A stretch of DNA of 64,000 bases from Exophiala sp. HKRS030 (Eukaryota > Ascomycota > Eurotiomycetes > Chaetothyriales > Herpotrichiellaceae), in assembly GCA_023897205.1 (NCBI GenBank), contig JAHWDD010000001.1, positions 4,712,001-4,776,000 of the forward strand, read 5' to 3'. The notes below the pieces were generated by a model that saw nothing but the letters and a program-made list of their open reading frames with translations, was not told the DNA's origin and searched no databases. The first letter of the stretch is position 1. Each line of letters starts with the position of its first letter. A program made the translations under genes and the position numbers. Positions 12,134-24,560 of this stretch are shown here, in pieces.

Positions 12134-14469
12134 AAGTCTTCGCTCTTTGAACATTTATTGCACTGGTCTGGTGCTTTGGTGTGGGAAACTCCATGAGGCA
12201 ACGATACGTTATTTCCGTTCAATTCTTGTGCAATAAACCTTCCAGTTCGACAATGGTGAGCAGTCAGATTCTGTTCATTTGTACATTCTTGAGGAAGATG
12301 GAAACGGAGCATTGCTCCTGTCATGGAGTGCAGCAGTTATGGGAAAAGCCGAAGAGATGACTTGGGGAAAGATCGAGATTGTGTGGTTTTGTGCGCGCGC
12401 GCGCGATGGTCGAGGTTATGGTCCTAATCGTGATTATTTTATGCATGCATGGGCCGCGTTCAGGGTGAGGGAGTGGGCTTTACCATGGACATTGAGGTCA
12501 CCGGTTTTGTTTTGCATTTTTACGGATTGCATCGAAATACATGGGTTTTGTTTTTACAACAGAGGGGCTTCCATCAAAAAAGCCTGCCTGTTCAATGGGT
12601 CGGAAAACGTCGATATTCGTGGTGGACCGTCAAAAGTCTGTTCCACGCTGGAATTATTGTTTTTTTGTTGTTTCCTTTTCGTGATTGGGGGAGTTCAGTG
12701 CTGTGGTTTTTTTTCATCATCTGCCTACGATCATGTCCTACTGCCAAATAGAAGAGACGGGACTCGGTTGTGAGAGAGTGGCATCGAGGGGGCGGGAGAC
12801 CGGCATTGACATTGACATCCGATGCGTTTGTCTCTGGAAATCCCTGGCTCTTCTGTGCAAGTTGTTTTTATGAAAGACATTACCGAGAAAAAAAAGCACC
12901 CCTTCAACATCAACATCATCATCGCGTTCCACACAAATAGATAGAAGCAACAACCAAAAAAAAACGCAATGCTATGAAGACAGCGCTTTTTGAACAAATT
13001 GTACAATTTTTCCAAATTTCTACAGGAAGTAGTACGGTGCAACCTTTCCGAGACCACTACATCTTGTGGTCAGCACCCTCGGAGGACCTGTCTGCTGTAC
13101 TCGGTACATGAGGTCCCTCTTTCACTTTCCATCTCTCAAGGCAAAGGATTGAGGCATCGCTGACCAGGAACGGTGCGCGTGCTCGTCGTGTCCACACGTC
13201 TCCTGGACAGTCACGAGTACCGCACGAGTTCGGAGTAGTCCACGGTTGGAGCTCAACCGTGCTCGTACTAGATCCCTCTTTGGACAGTGGTCACTGCGTA
13301 CTCTGCGTACGGAGACTCCGTACCTGTAAAGGAATCGTCAACAACCCACTTCCCGAGATGATTCCCGTCCTGCGGAGGGCGAGTCTGAATATTACACCGC
13401 CGCCCGCCACATCTAGTGACACACCCGTAGGTCAGTGACGGTTTGGCACCGGACACGCTTCACCTTTGGGGTTCTTGGTTTCCGTTGCAAAGAGTATTGT
13501 GGACCGAGACCCTCATACGGAGTACGGGCGCGCGCGTAGATGCTACCCGTACATTACTTGCCGTGGTGCGATGATTCAGTGTGATTTGCCGTGATCGATA
13601 ATGTGATGCGAGGTGATGCGTGAAACGGGGTACCGTAAATGTCCATGGAGCAAGAAAGGAAGTCGAGGCGGGCGGGAACAGAAACGTTGGTCCGTACTGC
13701 GGATACACCACCGGATATCGTGTACAAAATTCTCCGTAGCGTGGCAGATCGTTCGGGTATTCTTGACCGCCACGGCGGCATGGGATCATTCCCACGGCGC
13801 GAAGAAGGGGGGACGACTCGAGACAAGGGTGTGACTGAACATGCGCGCTCGGTACCCGTAGAGTCGTACCTCCGTAGTGGTGGTTTGATCAGTCGTAACG
13901 GTAAGCGCAACCGCAGCCGAGAGGAAAGGGGTGGCTACGCTTGCCTTGTGCGGTACAAGTAACCCACGCCGTTGTGGGATAGTCGATGCAAGTCATTCGA
14001 CTGGGTTCAAACCCCTGACTCGCACAAGTGGGAGGAACGCGTTTCATTCAGGGGTCGACGCTGAAACGCCGAACAACAAGGCTGTATACCTTGCACTCGA
14101 ATACTCCGTATGCACGGGGCTGTAACTCCGGGAGGTCACATCACATATCCCAACCACCGAGTCGTCGTACTAGCACTCTCATTCGCACTCGCAGAGGGGG
14201 CTGAGTACTCCCAAGGGATGCCGGCACCATTGACTGTCGAGGAACGGAATTCGGAGCGAATGTCCCGAGAAGGTAAAAGACATGGAGAATGAGAAAGCAT
14301 GTACGGAGTACGAATACTGTATTCCCCATGTGCTTCACCTGCATGTGGGAATCCGTGCGCCTCATGGTGATATGCTTCGTGCCTTTTCGTCCATTGGTCT
14401 TGTTTGAGAAGAGCTGCAGAACCATCCCGTCCAGGGATCCGGTAAATGCATGCCGTTCATGTTTTCCCT
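12134..14469. other. Intergenic region, nothing coding recognised
   Basis: This region lies between two converging genes. It starts with a GC dinucleotide run (about 12395-12405) and T-rich and A-rich stretches that suit 3' ends. From about 13090 it again carries the CGTACGGAG/ACTCCGTAC motifs (near 13298, 13517, 14104 and 14300). A tRNA B-box-like string at 14003-14015 has no matching A box or acceptor stem. Confidence 0.5.
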
Positions 14470-16627
14470 TCATTGATACCCTCTCCAAACACTATCCGAC
14501 CTTGTACCAGTCTGAGTGAGACTAAAATATCCCGTGCTAGCAAGGTTGACTTGAAACTCCTTGAATTTCCGTGCGCCGGCCTTCTTCTCGAAAAGGATGT
14601 CTAGTTCCATGTACGTCAAGCCGAAGGGTTCAGGAAGCCGAAACCAGCACCATACAAGACACACGAGCGCCGTGCCTGCGTACAAGAAGCATGATTTACC
14701 TTTCCAGTCCCACGCTGAGGGGTTGAGCATTCGTGGCGTCAAGATATTGGTGGCTATGCTGGCGATATTATACGCGACGCGAGCGAGGACGACTGTTTTG
14801 ACGCGCAGTCGGGTCGACGGGATTTCGGCGACGAGAACGTAGCACACGGGCCCTATGGTGAAGTCGTAGACAAAGGTCAAGGCGATAAGCATTGATCCCA
14901 GAGTCCAAGATGTGGTGTTCGTTTCAGGCAACGTGCCAACAATACCGGTTACCAAGAGTAGTACGAGTGAGACAGCGAGTCCGCCGATATAGAGCGTGCG
15001 TCGGCCGATCTTGCGCATGCCCACCCAAGACAAAATACCGGCGCAGATGGCACCTCCATACATGCCTACTGCGAGGTTGAAGCTGTTGGCCGTGTTGAAA
15101 CCCGCTTGTTCGTAAAAGTACGCCGCGTATCCGGTCATGGCACCACCACAGAGGGCTTGCGTGCACCATACCATGCAGCAGATCTCGGTACGGCGTAGGT
15201 CGGTGCCTTTAAAGCAGTCGAGATATGAGACGCCGCCACCGTTGAGGTACTTTTCAACTCCGTTGGTGTGCTGCATCATGGCGATGGTCTCGTCGGCATT
15301 GAAGTCGGGATCTGCATCTTTCGTCGTCAGGCGTAAAAGTGATTTCTTCGCCTCGTCTATCTTGTCATGCCGTACACACCACCACGGACTCTCCTGTCGA
15401 ACGTTAGGCCCTTGTGTAATGTTTTTAGTATGCGGAAGACCTGGCTACTCACTGGGGCGAACAGAACACCAACAAGAATGGGTACGGCAAACGCCCATCT
15501 ATAACGTGAAGGGTTCAGGTCAGCATAATAGGTCGAGTCCGTGTGTTGAGGTAGAGAGTAGCACAAGACAAAAAAGCAATAATCTTGCCCACCTGTGCAT
15601 ATCACATTGAAACCTCTGCCTTCACCCTCTTCCGAACTAGGGTGCACTTATACCATAACACTTAGAGACATGCGAAACTAAGGGGAAACGTACTGAAGTC
15701 CGAAAGGTAATCGGTAAGACCATTCTGACGTATTGTGCACCAAGGCTCGAATCACGGCAGCAGCTAGTATCTGTCCTATCAACCAGCACAGGTTGACATT
15801 ACTTGTCAAATATGCTCTGAGGATTATTGGCATGACTTCGGCAGCGTAAGTAGTAGACAAGGTCTGTATCGATGATATGTTAACACGAGGCAGTACCTGG
15901 AGAAGACATGGATACTGACCTGGAACACGCCCCACGGGAGACCACACAAGATCTGCGCAGCAAGTAACATCTTGATGTTGACAGCAAAGAAAGCCAGAAA
16001 GACAAATAATGACATTCCGATCAAGGATGCGACCATGGTCTTATGATAGCCGAACTTATCAGTGAAGAATCCGTTGAACATCAGGCCGCATATCTCGCCA
16101 GCGACTGCAGCATTGGTGAGACCAGTCTGCCACGCAGGAGATATCTGATAGTCGAGTTTGGCATCTGGAGTATCGGCATTGCGGTTGATCGGGGTGCCGT
16201 AGGATCTGCGAAATACGGGGAATGCATAAAAGCTGTTGATCAAAGCGCCATCATAACCCTCCATCACGATTGTCATACTCAATAGAACAGACCACATGAT
16301 CGCCTTGGGGTATAATCTGCAGCCTCGCAAAAATGTCATAGTATGCTCGGCTTTTGCGGCTGCTCTTGCGTCGACAGAGAGCCGGCGTAGATCTGGCATC
16401 GCGTGCGAAAGACCATAGAACAGGTCATCGTTAGAGTTGGTGACATTGACCCGATTCTGCGCGTCGCGGTTCTGCTCCTGTTGCGTTTTCAGACGCTGTA
16501 GATGTGGTGAGGCTGGATCGGCCACAGTAACGAACTCTAGGAACTCGGAAGGATGTGCCTTATCAGTTGACACCCCGGACTCCCTTGTAGAGCCCGGGCG
16601 AGGGCTGCCGTCGTTCGCAACAGTCAT
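14470..16627 (-). CDS. MFS sugar porter, maltose/alpha-glucoside permease (MAL type)
   Basis: Four exons (15920-16627, 15694-15863, 15453-15498, 14470-15393) join to 1848 nt, 615 residues. All introns have GT..AG ends and the joined frame is exact. The protein is a 12-helix proton symporter for alpha-glucosides at the plasma membrane. It has a cytosolic N-terminus of about 100 residues, then the first helix with EGYDGALINS, the loop GFFTDKFGYHKT (MFS motif A), the sugar-porter signature PESPWW right after the third splice site, and the family tail LPEPFGLTYMELDILFEKK. The 46-nt third exon is unusually small but is required by frame and homology. The family is usually induced by maltose and repressed by glucose. 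No glucosidase gene lies beside it. Confidence 0.92.
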
Positions 16628-18149
16628 GGTTGATCGGCTGCGACTCGACCGTAGTTCACTTCACGAGTCGAGTAAACTTGTCCGGACGCATATGGGAGCG
16701 TTGCGAGACATCGTTGATGCCGAGATTGCTGGATAGACACAGGGCTCTTTGCGCAATCGTTGGAGGTCAGTACCAGAAAAGAAATCTTGGGGATGCAAGG
16801 AAGAAAGCGGCGACAGAAGGATAGACTTTTGACAAAGCTCGCATCTAGCAATGATGGCATAAGGGAGCTGCATCTTGAAAGTCCCGTGAGGAGAATCGAT
16901 CCTCTGCTATTCGTAGATTCCTGCCGAAAGAAAGGCCGGAGAAGAAGGCGATGGAGGCGATGGCGCAAGAGGAGAGACATGATTTGCTGCTAAGGATGAA
17001 GCGAAACGATGGTGGTCAATCTCATTCCACAGCCGGGAAGCTGGAGCTGTTGGGGACATCCACCCCCGCAAAATTCTGGGCCAGGCCTCGCTTAAACCAG
17101 AGTCATAGCTTTACCAAACGTGTGGTTGAGAATATTGCCGACAGGGGGAGGGAATGTATCGAGCTCGGAGAAATTGTTTTTTGGGTGTTCAAGCCGTAAG
17201 ATTGCCTTGCTCCGTAACCCAGCTAATGCTCACTTGCTTCAGGTCAGATCTCCAGATCTAATTTGATCATACAATGCACCCCGGCCAAGCCCCTGTTACA
17301 CAGCAGGTTATTCTGCAACCATCGCGCTTAACATACATATCAAGCGACAGCCACCATTATAAGCGACTGGTACCACAATCGACCAGGGAAGACTCTAAAG
17401 CAACGATTGCATTGGCGTAACGCGTAATGACCACCACTGTAAGCCAGCCTCGAGATGATGGACGAGCACATCTCGAGCCATGAGACGAAGGCCGCCCCAC
17501 GACGTCTCCTCTAAATATATCGGCATCAAAAATTCAGACCCATATCAGAACGATGGTCTGCATTGATGAGCATCTCGGTCAGTATTGTAATATTCAGAAT
17601 GCTAGTCCCTGCATTGGGGTCAAATTCGGCATGGATGATCGCTCCCAGAGTGCACAACTTCGATCTGCTTGGCCGCAAGCATGCTTTAAGGCTAGAAGTA
17701 TATTGTTTTGTGTTAGTGGCCATCTCTAGAGAGAATGTGATCCTGCTGTTGTGTACAGATAAAAGATTGATTGTCAGCTTGTAGAATCTCTTGGAAACTT
17801 GTGCATCGGTCGAAACCCGGTGCCCGGTGGAATCTTGAGCATATCGGTCTGCTAGTCCACAGCATGATCAGAAGATCCTCTGTAGATTGTGCGATATTCA
17901 TATTGATCCAGCAATGTCTTTGAACTATTCACAACTAGGAATGCTGCTTGCCCCGAAACCTTTAAAGATGGTACACAGGAAACGCGTGCAAATCTTGGCA
18001 GGTTTGCCGACGCGTCGCGTAAAGTGCATGCGTCTCCAACGACACTCCCAAAAAGGGCACACCTGTCAACACCCATCCAGCTTCCGAAGAGAAAAAAACG
18101 TGTCTAGAATTATGACCTAGTTACTGACTACAAGCAGCACAGAGACGTG
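16628..18149. other. Shared divergent promoter region of the sugar permease and ORC4
   Basis: No gene is recognised here. The two flanking genes read away from each other, so both promoters should lie in this 1.5 kb. A few frames of 60-118 codons occur, without family resemblance or intron signals. Confidence 0.5.
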
Positions 18150-20717
18150 ATGGAAGAATACGAAACATCTCCCCGAGCCTCCAAGCGGCGACGGACCGGA
18201 ACGTATGCTACTCGAAGGACGACTTTAGACACTCAGATCTCGTCCGATTCAACAAGTCCTCGCAGCCAAAGTAACAAGAGAATGGGTGATGCCATTGGAC
18301 AGGAAGAATCAGGGTTATCCAACCCAGACCAGGAAGGCGCAGTGCCCTTGCAACAGACTGATGAAAAAGCCGAATCAGCAGAGCCAACGTCGCGCCGCAG
18401 CAGCACTCGGAAACGAAAACCTACCGAACGAGCCTCTCAAGCTGAAGACGCTACTCCTACCCATGCTCAGAAACCTAGCAGAAGGAACGTGATAAGAGGA
18501 GAGGATGCTCGTTTTAAAAAGGCTACGAAGCCTGCACATATTATTACATTGGATCAAGGTCAACAAGGTGGGGAAGACAGTGTCGAACCGCAACCACGCC
18601 CTGGCCGAAAAACTTCTGACAACCTTGCATCTGACACGGCCCGTACAGAAAAGCAATCGAAAAACAGATCCGCGCCGAAGGACAAAGTCTCCAGACCGGC
18701 GATGGACGGGTTCGAAAGTGCCGTCCAATCACCGCAACCAAAAGGCATTTTGACTCCGTCCCGGCATGGCCGTACGAAAAGGACTGGGCCTCGAAAATCG
18801 GTGGTCTTTGATGCAGATGAGCGGCAGATTGAGGCACAACTTGGCTTCAAAGACATCGACAGCTCGACCAAGTCGAAGGATGCGAACAAAAGAAGACGAG
18901 CATCAAAGGATTCTCCCGAGGGGCATCAGGCTACTCCAAGCAGAAAACGAAATGTCCCGATCCACTCCGAGCCACAACCGTCAGATTCGGACGATGACTT
19001 GGACGTGCCGGATATGCAAACTGCGCCTGACGTTGACGAAATACTCTCACTAAATACTGCAGATGCCGATATAGACGACGGCAGAAACGAGCGAATATTA
19101 TCATACGAACAGGATCATGAGTACGTCGTCGCCATCAAGCGTGAAATATTGCGCCGCATAACGAACAAGTCCCTCCCACCTATATGCCACCTCCAGACAC
19201 AATACAATGCGCTCCACTCCTTGCTCTCGGCGACCATCACGGCCGGCGAATCAAACTCCCTGTTGCTCCTCGGATCTCGAGGTAGCGGCAAGTCCCTTCT
19301 CGTGTCACATGCTCTCGCTGATCTGACCCGATCTTACGCCGACGACTTCCACGTCGTCAAGTTGGACGGCCTTTTCCAGACCGACGATAAGCTCGCTCTA
19401 CGAGAGATCTGGCGCCAGCTAGGCCGTGAAATGGCCGTGCCCGAAGAGGAGGCGGGCGAGGTGTCGAGCTACGCCGACACCATGGCGAGTCTGCTTAGCT
19501 TGCTCTCACACCCCGAAGAGCTCGCCGACCCCGGAGCCGTGGACGCCATGGACATCGACATGGACACGGACAACCTCAAGACCACAAAGAGCATCATCTT
19601 CATCATGGACGAATTTGACTTATTCACCACACATCCGAGACAGACGCTACTGTACAATCTATTCGACATTGCGCAGGCCAAGAAGGCACCAATCGCGGTC
19701 ATCGGATGCTCGACTCGCATGGACGTCGTCGACTGTCTCGAGAAGCGTGTCAAGAGTCGCTTCAGCCATCGCTGGCTACACCTGCCCACCGCGAAGAGCT
19801 TCTCCGCCTTTGAAGAAACCGTTTCGAGTATTCTGTCCATGCCTGTTGAAGGCAAGGAGGCTCTGGGGGTTGCCGATAAAGACGCAATCGCGTGGAGGGA
19901 GAAATGGAACCACGTCATCAAGGTGAGAGGAGCTATTCCCCCAAGGAAACGACTGACCCCATATAATCGCCCCTTTTTGGGGGGCAAAGATTCAGAGCAG
20001 ACAAGATCCATACATGAACTACGACTAACCCTCTCTCAACTAACCCAGACCCACCTCCTACCATCGTCGACCGTCCAAGCACTCCTCAAGAAGACATATT
20101 ACAGTACAAAGTCTCTCCCGGAAGTTCTTGCGGCGTTGTACATCCCCATTGCCACTCTTCCTGTCCCCGTCGACGATGACGATGACACGACCGCGACCAA
20201 GGCCGTCATCTCCAAGATCGACTCTGCGTCGTTTTCGACGACGCCGCCTTCTGTCCTAACGCTGCTGCCGCAACTGCCGACCCTTCATCTTTCTCTACTC
20301 ATTGCCGCTGCTCGTCTGGAGACTGTCCACAATCTTCTCGCCGTCAATTTCGCCCTCGCTTACACCCACTACGCGGAGTTGCTGGCGAGGGCAAAGCTGC
20401 AGCGGTCATCGCTGTCGGCCATGAACCAGGGCGGTGCCGCGCTGACTGGCGCCGGTCTACGGCAGTGGAGCAAGACCACGGCTAGGGGGGCGTGGGAGGA
20501 CCTCGCGCGGTGGGAGGTCCTCGTGCCGGCCTCGGGCGTCGGCGGCGGAGGAGGTACGAGCAGGGCGGGGGACGACGGGCTCGTGGCGGGTGAGGGCGTC
20601 GGAACCAAAATCTTCAGGGTTGACGTCACGTTGGACGAGATCGCGTGGGCCGTCAAGGAGAGAGCAGGCGGGACGGGCGTCGGTGATGTCCTAGTCAAAT
20701 GGTGCAGTGATGTGTAG
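18150..20717 (+). CDS. ORC4: Origin recognition complex subunit 4
   Basis: This is the AAA+ subunit of the six-part complex that marks replication origins in the nucleus. I start at the ATG at 18150; a GTG directly before it extends the open frame. Residues 1-320 are a low-complexity, basic, probably disordered tail, longer than in yeast or animals. The ATPase core has the Walker A GSRGSGKS (about 375-382), Walker B IIFIMDEFD (about 482-490), sensor-1 region AVIGCSTRMD and KRVKSRFSHRWLHL. The C-terminal winged-helix part ends FRVDVTLDEIAWAVKE. An intron of 126 nt (19923-20048, GTGAGA..CTAACCCAG) is very likely. It is a multiple of three without a stop, so the frame stays open either way: 813 residues spliced, 855 unspliced. 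Confidence 0.93.
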   Translation: MEEYETSPRASKRRRTGTYATRRTTLDTQISSDSTSPRSQSNKRMGDAIGQEESGLSNPDQEGAVPLQQTDEKAESAEPTSRRSSTRKRKPTERASQAEDATPTHAQKPSRRNVIRGEDARFKKATKPAHIITLDQGQQGGEDSVEPQPRPGRKTSDNLASDTARTEKQSKNRSAPKDKVSRPAMDGFESAVQSPQPKGILTPSRHGRTKRTGPRKSVVFDADERQIEAQLGFKDIDSSTKSKDANKRRRASKDSPEGHQATPSRKRNVPIHSEPQPSDSDDDLDVPDMQTAPDVDEILSLNTADADIDDGRNERILSYEQDHEYVVAIKREILRRITNKSLPPICHLQTQYNALHSLLSATITAGESNSLLLLGSRGSGKSLLVSHALADLTRSYADDFHVVKLDGLFQTDDKLALREIWRQLGREMAVPEEEAGEVSSYADTMASLLSLLSHPEELADPGAVDAMDIDMDTDNLKTTKSIIFIMDEFDLFTTHPRQTLLYNLFDIAQAKKAPIAVIGCSTRMDVVDCLEKRVKSRFSHRWLHLPTAKSFSAFEETVSSILSMPVEGKEALGVADKDAIAWREKWNHVIKVRGAIPPRKRLTPYNRPFLGGKDSEQTRSIHELRLTLSQLTQTHLLPSSTVQALLKKTYYSTKSLPEVLAALYIPIATLPVPVDDDDDTTATKAVISKIDSASFSTTPPSVLTLLPQLPTLHLSLLIAAARLETVHNLLAVNFALAYTHYAELLARAKLQRSSLSAMNQGGAALTGAGLRQWSKTTARGAWEDLARWEVLVPASGVGGGGGTSRAGDDGLVAGEGVGTKIFRVDVTLDEIAWAVKERAGGTGVGDVLVKWCSDV

Positions 20718-23700
20718 AGATGTCCAAGTGTATCTATCTACAAAATGTCGTGCGCCCCAATGGGTGGTCTTTGGGTGTCTATTCTAGAAATCATAGAGCC
20801 CCCGAGCGAACATGCCTACTGGTCACAAAGAATTGACAACTGGGAAGTGCAAACTCCGACCAAGTGCTCCACGTATAATGTGTAAGGTGACTCTGAGACA
20901 GGTGCAATTATCAGCCAAATCGCAATTTCTGAATCCCAACTACCGGGCGGGATTGCTTCTGCCGCATTTATCAAGGTCCGTTGGGGCAATTCCTGGACAT
21001 GTAGACGCAGAGCCTGGGCTACTTTCTTCACATGTATGGCGGCTTGTTTGGTGTTAAAAGCTCTCACGAACCAATTGTTCAGCTGCTTCACCAGGATCGA
21101 GATGAGAGAGTGCAGAAAAGGAATTAGCTGTGGACAAGATAAAGCTTACATGTGTTCCGCACCTCATAGGAGACAGGATCCTGGTCTTGCCACCTCGTAA
21201 ATTCCAAGGATCGTGTTGGACGTGCGGGCAGGCCCAGGCAACCAAGGTGATTGGGACCAAGCAGTGAAAGTGATGCCCACTAGGCTTGTTGACCCACTCC
21301 TTGAGCGTGATAAAAACGCCTGTCCTGCTTGCACCCGTCTTCTGACCCGGGGTCGTCAGCACCAATTCAGCAGCAACTCGCCCCAGATGCAGAGCACGAA
21401 AGCGTGGCGTGTCGTGCGTGTCGTATCGAAGGGAGAAGACATCATACCGGAAAGGAGCGCCGTGGGCCCTTCGTGCGTGTGAAGAAACCATTCGAAGAGG
21501 GAATCGGGGTCAACGCCCACATCCCTGCTGCATACATGAGTCGAAAACAGCTACATGCATTAGCATGCGTGGGATGGGCCGGTGCAGACGGCTGTTGAGT
21601 ACACTTGACACTCAGCAGAGAGGCGGTCTGAGTTAAGGGCGCAGTACAGTCTGCCCAAACAGACAGCATAAGAATGCTTTGGTGAACAAGGCGGGTGACT
21701 GATTTCAATGCAAGGATGTCTAGGGCAAAGCACAGGGATGTGGAAGACAAAGGAGGGAGTGGCCGCAAGAGACTCACCGCAACAATATCTGATGCCATCA
21801 AGCCCGAATTTTGATTCGTGCCGCCCAATTTTTTTCTTGTCCTTACGCAGGCATTTCGTTTGGCTGGGTACAGTCATATTGCTTTTATTTAGTCTGAAAT
21901 CAGGGCTGGGAGGGATTCGTGTGAAAAACACACTGCATTGCGTGGCCACTGAGCGTCTGAGCTAAAGATTTTAGGGCTCTTCTGCGAGCATGTCTCAGGT
22001 TGCACAGCGAAGGGCGACCATGCCTAAGCGCGGCGAGCGATAAATGTGGAGGGGAGCGAGACAATGGATGGGGTTAGACGCAGCCAGAAACATTCGTCTC
22101 CCATAGGGTCGTTTCCTGTGATTTTCGACTGATGCAGTTTTAACGTGTTTGGAGGATTGTGGTTTCAGCAGTCGCAGAAGAATTGAGGAGGACACGTTGG
22201 AAACTTCGATTCGTAGAGGTCTCGGTCTGGGGACGAGGTGATCTGCTGAATTGTCAATTCCTACAGCGAACTCACCATTAGATATGTGTATTTGATTCAG
22301 CAAAGTCCATTCCCAGTGTCTCAACCGGTATAGGCAATGCTGGTCGTGCACATGCCTCGAGCATGCAAAATGGCAGCGCCGGCTGCATGATGTCGGTGCC
22401 CCGATTCAGCAATGGAGTCCTTCGAACAGTACGGCGGCTTGACGAGGGCTGGCGTGCTGGAGCGGAATCTGAGAGGTCGTAGAGATGTTGAGGATGAACA
22501 GAGAGGCCTGTAAGAAAGGGAATTTAGCAGGTGACAGTCCAGGAAGGAAGGATGATACAGTCCATGATATATGCACATCCCTTTCAGCGATTCAAAGCCT
22601 AGAAAGCCCACCAGTCTCGACACTTGGCCAGGTCGATCAATCGGTTGTTCCCGTCCGAATCGCTTGACGTGCTTAGGACGGTACGGAGTACTGGTGCTAG
22701 GCTGGTGTGGCCCCATCTGACTTAAGTAGTGTCTCGCCCCTGAACGCTGCCTCCATCAACCTCATCGTTCCGCTCCAACTCTATTTCGTCCTCACCTTTA
22801 CGTTGTCCCTCTTCATCTCTTTTCCTTCCATGACCATGTCTCTGACATTCCTTCTTTGATCGACTCTTGTGGAGTCTGGCAGAGTGCCTTGAGCTCGGCA
22901 TTGTTCAACTTCCTGTCCAAAAGTGGGCTCTCGGCTGCCGAAGATCATCAGGATCACGACTGCATTTCCTCCATCAAACGAACCTCGTTACCAACTTGTC
23001 AGAAGTTGGAAAATGGTCGAAACTGGTGGTCTTGTGGATCAGCGCCTTATATTGCTCCTGGCCCGCTTTTTGTCCTTTGTCCGCCATGTCAACGGCTTAT
23101 TATCTTGTCAAAAGAGCTATCTTCACTCCACGAGTTGGGAAGAAATGTACCTTACTACCACAAAGGCTTCATCGAAGGTTAGCTCTAATCAAACGCATTG
23201 AGCAACTAGAGATGCTGTCACTCAGAGCGCCAAATGGAGGCAGGTACCTGAGGTAAGTCGTCAACTATTCGAAGCGGGCAATTAAGGGCCCCCCAAGAGC
23301 CTAAACAGTGATACAATGCAATTTAGACGCTGGTTCACATTGGTCTATTTGACAATTGTAGGGATATCGTCTGGTAGGAATTGACAATATACGCGCAACT
23401 TCTTTTCCCATATCCAAACTGGAATGTTCTCACTCTACCAAAATTTGTCGACCTTCTCGGCTCATGTGACCACAAACCGCAGAGCAGCAATACCAAATGG
23501 TTGCCTCTGGATTAGCCAACAGTACACATCTACGACCGACTGGTCTTCCCCGGGCTGGACTTCTTCAGCAGGCAAATCCCAGATGCTGACAGGAATGTTC
23601 TGGTTCACGGACTTACGACTTTCAGCGCCGCCGATGACCAGCGCAGCAGAGCAGCTGATAACTTGCGTCACCATGATAGCGCATGCATTCCAAGACCTCT

Positions 23701-24059
23701 GGCAATTGCTGCTTGTGTGATTTCAGCAGGGGTAATATGGAGAGATAACTTTCCAGCCGGTATCCGCAACCAATCCTGGAAATGTTTCCAGTCGCTGATC
23801 AAGTTGCATCACTTGAATCAGACCCATCGACGACCCCAATTCGCCAACCCATCCTGCAGACTCAAACTGCCCGAGCGCTGTTCATGCGTTCATGTTGGAG
23901 TTGAGCCATGGCGTCTGGCCGAAAGAGGCTATGCAACATCTGATGGACAGTTTTCGTCACAGTCAAACGGCTATTGCGCAGGCTGATCAACCTTGACAGG
24001 GGCTGGAAGGCAAATGTTTCCAACAGTTGTTTCCAAGAGAAAGACACGGAGCTGCTGGC
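20718..24059. other. Gene-poor region, no gene recognised
   Basis: About 3.3 kb lie here without any frame that resembles a known family. A C/T-rich, promoter-like stretch sits at about 22730-22855 and is followed by frames of 90-129 codons (about 22860-23256) that end next to a GTAAGT. These could belong to an unrecognised transcript, but nothing in them is diagnostic. One copy of the TACGGAGTAC motif is at about 22681. Confidence 0.4.
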
Positions 24060-24067
24060 TATAAATA
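24060..24067 (+). promoter_or_regulatory. TATA box (TATAAATA) of a candidate small gene
   Basis: A TATAAATA element is followed by a pyrimidine-rich initiator-like stretch (24073-24115) and a 143-nt leader to an ATG in good context (AAACATGAAG). This layout suits a strongly expressed fungal gene. Confidence 0.5.
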
Positions 24068-24202
24068 TCGCTTCCCCTCCAGCCGTTTCTTCTATCGTTC
24101 TAATTCTACATTCTATCTGAGGAGTCCTTAGTCTGCGTTTCGACTCTGCAAATTGACATCAGTTTTTAGACAGCGACCAAGACGACCTTGGCCATTGCAA
24201 AC

Positions 24203-24560
24203 ATGAAGCAAGGTATGTGGGACTAATTGTCATGCACTACATCAACAATATGCCATTCTCAAGTCGTACAATTCAAGTTGCTGACCATGTCATGTAGCGA
24301 TCGAAGACCGGAGCCACAGCAATGGTTCGTGCCACCATGGCGGTGAAATGGGCAAAGACGAATGCTTTGTCACTGTGAACTCTGTCTGACTTATACCAGA
24401 AGACCGCAAGACCTGCGGAGGAGGAAGAGCATCTGCTTCCGGGCTTTATATAAAGACGGGCAGCGTTTCAGGAGCTCCCAACCGCAATCGCACGCCTCCT
24501 CCACCCACGAGGCCTCCTCCGCGACCCCAGGAGCCGAGACCAATGCCTGGCATCTCGTAA
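24203..24560 (+). CDS. Candidate small spliced gene, 65 residues, function unknown
   Basis: Exons 24203-24212, 24298-24324 and 24400-24560 join to 198 nt and 65 residues. Intron 1 has GTATGT, a GCTGAC branch site and TAG. Intron 2 has GTTCGT, a CTGAC branch site 10 bases from its end, and CAG. The protein starts MKQAIEDRSHSN, has one Cys in KTCGGGR, and ends in a Pro/Arg-rich tail (RTPPPPTRPPPRPQ). If intron 2 is kept, a different 34-residue protein with two Cys results. I do not recognise the family, and no signal peptide is visible. Support comes only from the splice signals, the TATA box upstream and the closing frame, so this is a hypothesis and not a firm gene. Confidence 0.35.

Noticed and set aside
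14003..14015. GGGTTCAAACCCC, resembling the B box of a tRNA gene
   Set aside because: No A box at the proper distance, the T stem has a mismatch and the flanks do not form an acceptor stem.
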